A stretch of DNA of 64,000 bases from Mycobacterium sp. NS-7484. Its GTDB lineage: Bacteria; Actinomycetota; Actinomycetes; Mycobacteriales; Mycobacteriaceae. Shown here in pieces: positions 60,885 to 64,000 of the stretch. A program made the translations under genes and the position numbers. Location: the NCBI RefSeq assembly GCF_001953975.1, contig NZ_MBEJ01000028.1:178502-242501 (forward strand). Reading direction: 5' to 3'. Numbering within the stretch: position 1 is the first letter of the stretch; every line of letters starts with the position of its first letter. The notes under the pieces were generated by a model. It made no database searches and was not told the DNA's origin. It saw only the letters and a program-made list of their open reading frames with translations.

Positions 60885-62527
60885 CCGATGACTGTATTGA
60901 CCACCTCCTTGGCGGCCTGCTGCACCTCCGCCAAATGCTCGGCGCCGAGGAAAGACTCGGCGTAGATCTTGTACACGTCCTCAGTTCCCGACGGCCGAGC
61001 GGCGAACCAGGCGTTCTCGGTGGTGACCTTCAGCCCGCCCAGCGGGGCGCCGTTGCCGGGTGCCGCGGTCAGCTTGGCCGTGATCGGTTCACCGGCCAGC
61101 TCGGTGGCGCTGACCTGTTCGGGCGACAGCTTGGCCAGCCGGGCTTTCTGCTCGCGGTTCGCGGGCGCATCGATGCGCGCATAGCTCGGTGAGCCGTAAC
61201 GCTCGGCCAATTCGGCGTAGCGCTGCGACGGCGTCTGGCCGGTGACCGCCAGAATCTCGGAGGCCAACAGCGCCAGGATGATGCCGTCCTTGTCGGTGGT
61301 CCACGTCGAACCGTCGGTACGCAGGAACGACGCCCCGGCACTCTCCTCCCCACCGAACCCGATGCCGCCGCTGATCAGGCCGTCGACGAACCACTTGAAC
61401 CCGACCGGCACCTCGACCAACTTGCGGTCCAGCCCGGCCACCACCCGGTCGATGATCGAACTGCTCACCGCGGTCTTGCCGACCGCGGTGCTGCCCGGCC
61501 AGTTCGGCCGTTGGGTATAGAGGTAGTCGATGGCCACCGCCAGATAGTGGTTGGGGTTCATCAGCCCGCCGTCGGGAGTGACGATGCCGTGCCGATCGGA
61601 GTCGGCGTCGTTTCCGGTCGCGATCTGGTAGGTGTCGGGGTTGCCGGTCACCTTCCGAACAAGTCCGGCCATCGCATTCGGCGAGCTGCAGTCCATCCGG
61701 ATCTTGCCGTCGGTGTCCAGCGTCATGAACGACCATGTCGGATCGACGTAGGGGTGGATCACGGTGAGGTCGAGGTTGTAGCGCTCGGCGATCGCTCCCC
61801 AGTAGTCGACGCTGGCGCCGCCCAACGGGTCGGCGCCGATGCGGATGTGCTCGGCGCTGATGGCGTGCAGGTCGACGACATTCGACAGGTCCTCGACGTA
61901 GGCGTTGAGGTAGTCGTGCCGTTCGACGCAGTTCCGCGCCTGCGCCAGGGGCTTCCGCCGCACACCGTCGAGCTTGCCCTTCAGCAGTTCGTTGGCGCGT
62001 TTGGCGATGGCGCCGGTGGCGTCAGTGTCGGCCGGGCCGCCGTTGGGCGGGTTGTACTTGAACCCGCCGTCGCGCGGCGGGTTGTGGGACGGGGTGACGA
62101 CGATGCCGTCGGCCAGGCCATCCCGTCGGCCCCGGTTGTAGGTGAGGATCGCGTGGCTGACCGCCGGAGTCGGCGTGAAGCGGTCGGCCGCATCGATCAT
62201 CACCACCACGTCGTTGGCGGCCAGCACCTCCAACGCCGATTCCCACGCCGGTTCTGAGAGCGCATGCGTGTCACGACCGATGAACAGCGGACCCGTGGTG
62301 CCCTGGGCGGCCCGGTACTCGACGATGGCCTGCGTGGTGGCCAGGATGTGCGCCTCGTTGAACGCCGCGTCCAGGCTCGATCCGCGGTGCCCGGACGTGC
62401 CGAAGACCACCTGCTGGGCGACGTTCTCGGGATCGGGTTGGGTGGTGTAGTACGCAGTCACCACATGTGCGACGTCGATGAGGTCCTCGGGTTGAGCCGG
62501 TTGTCCGGCGCGGGGATGGGCAGCCAT
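60881..62527 (-). CDS. pgm: Phosphoglucomutase, alpha-D-glucose phosphate-specific
   Basis: A 548-residue enzyme interconverting glucose-1- and glucose-6-phosphate; the M. tuberculosis PgmA is of similar size. [20 protein letters not shown], the phosphoserine loop [15 protein letters not shown], the metal site [11 protein letters not shown], the sugar loop [10 protein letters not shown] and phosphate loop [12 protein letters not shown] are all intact. The ATG at 62527 is used; the longer frame upstream overlaps crcB. It supplies glucose-1-phosphate for glycogen, trehalose and cell-wall precursors. Confidence 0.95.
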   Translation of the reverse strand: MAAHPRAGQPAQPEDLIDVAHVVTAYYTTQPDPENVAQQVVFGTSGHRGSSLDAAFNEAHILATTQAIVEYRAAQGTTGPLFIGRDTHALSEPAWESALEVLAANDVVVMIDAADRFTPTPAVSHAILTYNRGRRDGLADGIVVTPSHNPPRDGGFKYNPPNGGPADTDATGAIAKRANELLKGKLDGVRRKPLAQARNCVERHDYLNAYVEDLSNVVDLHAISAEHIRIGADPLGGASVDYWGAIAERYNLDLTVIHPYVDPTWSFMTLDTDGKIRMDCSSPNAMAGLVRKVTGNPDTYQIATGNDADSDRHGIVTPDGGLMNPNHYLAVAIDYLYTQRPNWPGSTAVGKTAVSSSIIDRVVAGLDRKLVEVPVGFKWFVDGLISGGIGFGGEESAGASFLRTDGSTWTTDKDGIILALLASEILAVTGQTPSQRYAELAERYGSPSYARIDAPANREQKARLAKLSPEQVSATELAGEPITAKLTAAPGNGAPLGGLKVTTENAWFAARPSGTEDVYKIYAESFLGAEHLAEVQQAAKEVVNTVIG

Positions 62528-62596
62528 GCAACCGATTCTGCTCCCGAACCGATGTCGCTGCCGCCGCACGCGCACCAGAGGCCATACTTTTAACCC

Positions 62597-62992
62597 ATGT
62601 TCGGCCACGATCTTCGAGAACTGGCCGCAGTGTTCGTCGGCGGCGCCCTGGGCACGGTGGCGCGCGCCGGCCTGGCAGTGCTCATGGCGCACGATCCCGG
62701 TCACTGGCCGTGGCCCACGTTCATCGTGAACGTCCTCGGGGCGTTTCTGCTCGGCTACTTCACCACACGCCTGCTGGAGCGGTTGCCGGTGTCCAGCTAT
62801 CGACGCCCGCTGCTGGGAACCGGTCTGTGCGGCGGGCTCACCACGTTCTCCACGATGCAGGTCGAGACGATCACGATGCTCGAGCACGGCCACTGGGCAT
62901 TGGCCGCGGGTTACACGGCGGCCAGTATCGCCGCCGGACTTTTCGCGGTGTTGACCGCCACCGCGCTCGTGCGGCGCGCGGCGGTGCGCTGA
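62597..62992 (+). CDS. crcB: CrcB/Fluc fluoride exporter, subunit 1
   Basis: A 131-residue four-helix membrane protein: [37 protein letters not shown] with the Asn of the fluoride path, and [17 protein letters not shown], the hallmark Thr-Thr-Phe-Ser-Thr break that binds central Na+. It overlaps the second crcB gene by one base (TGATG), so the two subunits should form a dual-topology or heterodimeric Fluc channel. No fluoride riboswitch is apparent in the 69 bases upstream. Confidence 0.93.
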   Translation: MFGHDLRELAAVFVGGALGTVARAGLAVLMAHDPGHWPWPTFIVNVLGAFLLGYFTTRLLERLPVSSYRRPLLGTGLCGGLTTFSTMQVETITMLEHGHWALAAGYTAASIAAGLFAVLTATALVRRAAVR

Positions 62993-63357
62993 TGACCGCC
63001 GTGGTGTGGGCCGGCGTTCTGGCCCTCGGGGGTGTCGGCGCGGTCTGCCGATTTCTCCTGGACCGCGCGGTTACCGCGCGCCACACCCGGGGTTTTCCGT
63101 TCGGCACCCTGGCGGTCAATCTCAGCGGCGCCTTCCTGCTCGGCTTCCTCGGCGGCCTGGCCCTGAACCCGCACGCCGCGCTGCTGGCCGGCACCGCATT
63201 CGTCGGCTCCTACACCACGTTTTCCACGTGGATGCTGGAAACGCAGCGCCTCGCCGAGGAACGTCGGCTCTGGCCCGCGCTGGCCAACATCGTCGTCAGC
63301 GTGGCGCTCGGGCTCGTCGCGGCGTGGGCGGGCATGTCGGTGGGCACGCGACTGTGA
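62992..63357 (+). CDS. crcB: CrcB/Fluc fluoride exporter, subunit 2
   Basis: A 121-residue Fluc subunit: [38 protein letters not shown] and [20 protein letters not shown] carry the conserved Asn and Thr-Thr-Phe-Ser-Thr motif. The open frame reaches back to 62710 inside the first crcB gene; the ATG at 62992 fits the family start. Its stop overlaps the DUF190 gene start (GTGA). The arrangement is that of M. tuberculosis Rv3069-Rv3071 as recalled. Confidence 0.93.
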   Translation: MTAVVWAGVLALGGVGAVCRFLLDRAVTARHTRGFPFGTLAVNLSGAFLLGFLGGLALNPHAALLAGTAFVGSYTTFSTWMLETQRLAEERRLWPALANIVVSVALGLVAAWAGMSVGTRL

Positions 63358-64000
63358 CCACCACCGACTACCTCAAGCTGACCACGTACTTCGCCGAGCG
63401 GCTGCGCCACGAGCAGCGGTTTGTCGCCGATGCGCTCCTCGACCTCTACGGCCGCAGCGACGTCGCCCTCAGCGTGATGCTGCGCGGGATCGCCAGTTTC
63501 GGCCCGCACCATCAGCTGCGCACCGACGAGACGTTGACCGCCTCCGAAGACCCCCCGATCGCCATCGCAGCCGTCGACACGGCCGCCACGATCTCCGCGC
63601 TGGCCGAGCAGGCCGTGACGCTGATCCCCCGCGGTCTCATCACCCTGGAACGCGCCCAGCTGATCCGCCGACAGTCACCGCCACCGACGGTTACCGACAT
63701 CTGCAAGCTCACCGTGTACGTCGGCCGTCATCACCGGATCGGCGGGGCGCCGGCCCACCGGGCGGTGTGCGACCTGCTGCACCGGCGTGGCTTCGCCGGC
63801 GCCACGGTGTTCCTCGGGGTGGACGGCACCGCGCACGGCCACCGCCGCCGCGCCCGGTTCTTCAGCCGCAACACCGAGGTGCCACTGATGATCATCGGGC
63901 TGGGAACCGGCGCCCAGGTGAACGCCGTGCTCGGTGACCTCACCGCAGTGCTGGACAGTCCGCTGCTCACCGTGGAACGGGCACAGCTGTGCAAGCGGGG
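63354..64000 (+). CDS. DUF190 family protein, two repeats (3' end outside window)
   Basis: The GTG at 63354 overlaps the crcB stop and an open frame runs to the window edge without a stop (215 codons). DYLKLTTYFAERLRHEQRFV starts a PII-like DUF190 domain. CKLTVYVGRHHRIGGAPAHR begins a second one from about residue 122, and GFAGATVFLGVDG is the conserved core strand. DUF190 proteins are small PII-like trimeric folds of unknown function. Association with crcB suggests a role in fluoride response or channel regulation. Confidence 0.85.
   Translation, partial: MTTTDYLKLTTYFAERLRHEQRFVADALLDLYGRSDVALSVMLRGIASFGPHHQLRTDETLTASEDPPIAIAAVDTAATISALAEQAVTLIPRGLITLERAQLIRRQSPPPTVTDICKLTVYVGRHHRIGGAPAHRAVCDLLHRRGFAGATVFLGVDGTAHGHRRRARFFSRNTEVPLMIIGLGTGAQVNAVLGDLTAVLDSPLLTVERAQLCKR

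Noticed and set aside
62528..62596. Fluoride riboswitch before crcB
   Set aside because: The 69 bases lack the recognisable conserved core and pseudoknot pairs.
1..64000. CRISPR arrays, insertion sequences, rRNA genes or a replication origin
   Set aside because: No regularly spaced repeats, transposase genes, rRNA-like sequence or DnaA-box clusters were seen; the only mobile-element trace is the integrase remnant near 58300.

Overview
The window is high-GC actinobacterial DNA. Gene content points to a Mycobacterium, probably a fast-growing (Mycolicibacterium-type) species: a GGDEF/EAL protein next to a ThiF-nitroreductase fusion (as Rv1354c/Rv1355c in M. tuberculosis), pgmA beside crcB-crcB-DUF190 (as Rv3068c-Rv3071), a FprB-type ferredoxin-NADP reductase, mycofactocin-style dehydrogenases and many acyl-CoA enzymes. 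Gene names taken from other species are from memory of those families. No database search was possible. Species cannot be fixed from the sequence.

Region 1 (1-25.5 kb) is a large CoA-dependent catabolic locus. It holds four enoyl-CoA hydratase/isomerase proteins, four adenylate-forming acyl-CoA synthetases, two thiolases, two acyl-CoA dehydrogenases, a CaiB-type CoA transferase, a hotdog thioesterase, a zinc alcohol dehydrogenase, two SDRs, an F420/flavin LLM oxidoreductase, a flavin monooxygenase, an alpha/beta hydrolase and a MaoC hydratase. MerR, FadR and GntR regulators accompany them. Genes overlap by 1-14 bases in long operons, so they probably work as one pathway from an alcohol or ester through acid and acyl-CoA to beta-oxidation. 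The substrate cannot be read from the sequence. purU closes this block. Three long palindromes with shared outer arms sit at gene ends here.

Region 2 (25.5-39.5 kb) has a three-gene operon (GNAT/LuxI-like acyltransferase candidate, ThiF-nitroreductase fusion, GAF-GGDEF-EAL c-di-GMP enzyme), then a divergent TetR / small exported protein / FAD protein unit, a second TetR, a PAS protein, a tandem pair of acyl-CoA dehydrogenases, fprB with a divergent TetR sharing a GGACA-N2-TGTCC operator, and a VapBC pair.

Region 3 (39.6-46.3 kb, minus strand) is a guanidine/urea-type nitrogen operon: APC permease, two DUF1989 proteins (carboxyguanidine deiminase-like), the carboxyltransferase half only of a urea/guanidine carboxylase, and allophanate hydrolase. 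The biotin carboxylase and biotin carrier domains are missing from the window. Divergent to it, a DUF294-type nucleotidyltransferase overlaps a Fic protein with a VbhA-like inhibitory domain.

Region 4 (48.4-64 kb) has two LLM monooxygenases, a PTH2-like protein, a TrkA protein, a CPA1-type cation/proton antiporter, a SulP transporter, MerR, a HAD phosphatase and DUF6319. A degenerate 2.4-kb island ends at tRNA-Ala(GGC) and contains an esterase remnant, an orphan gene, an integrase remnant, a chimeric pseudogene and ParDE. MFS, pgm and crcB-crcB-DUF190 follow, the last running off the edge.
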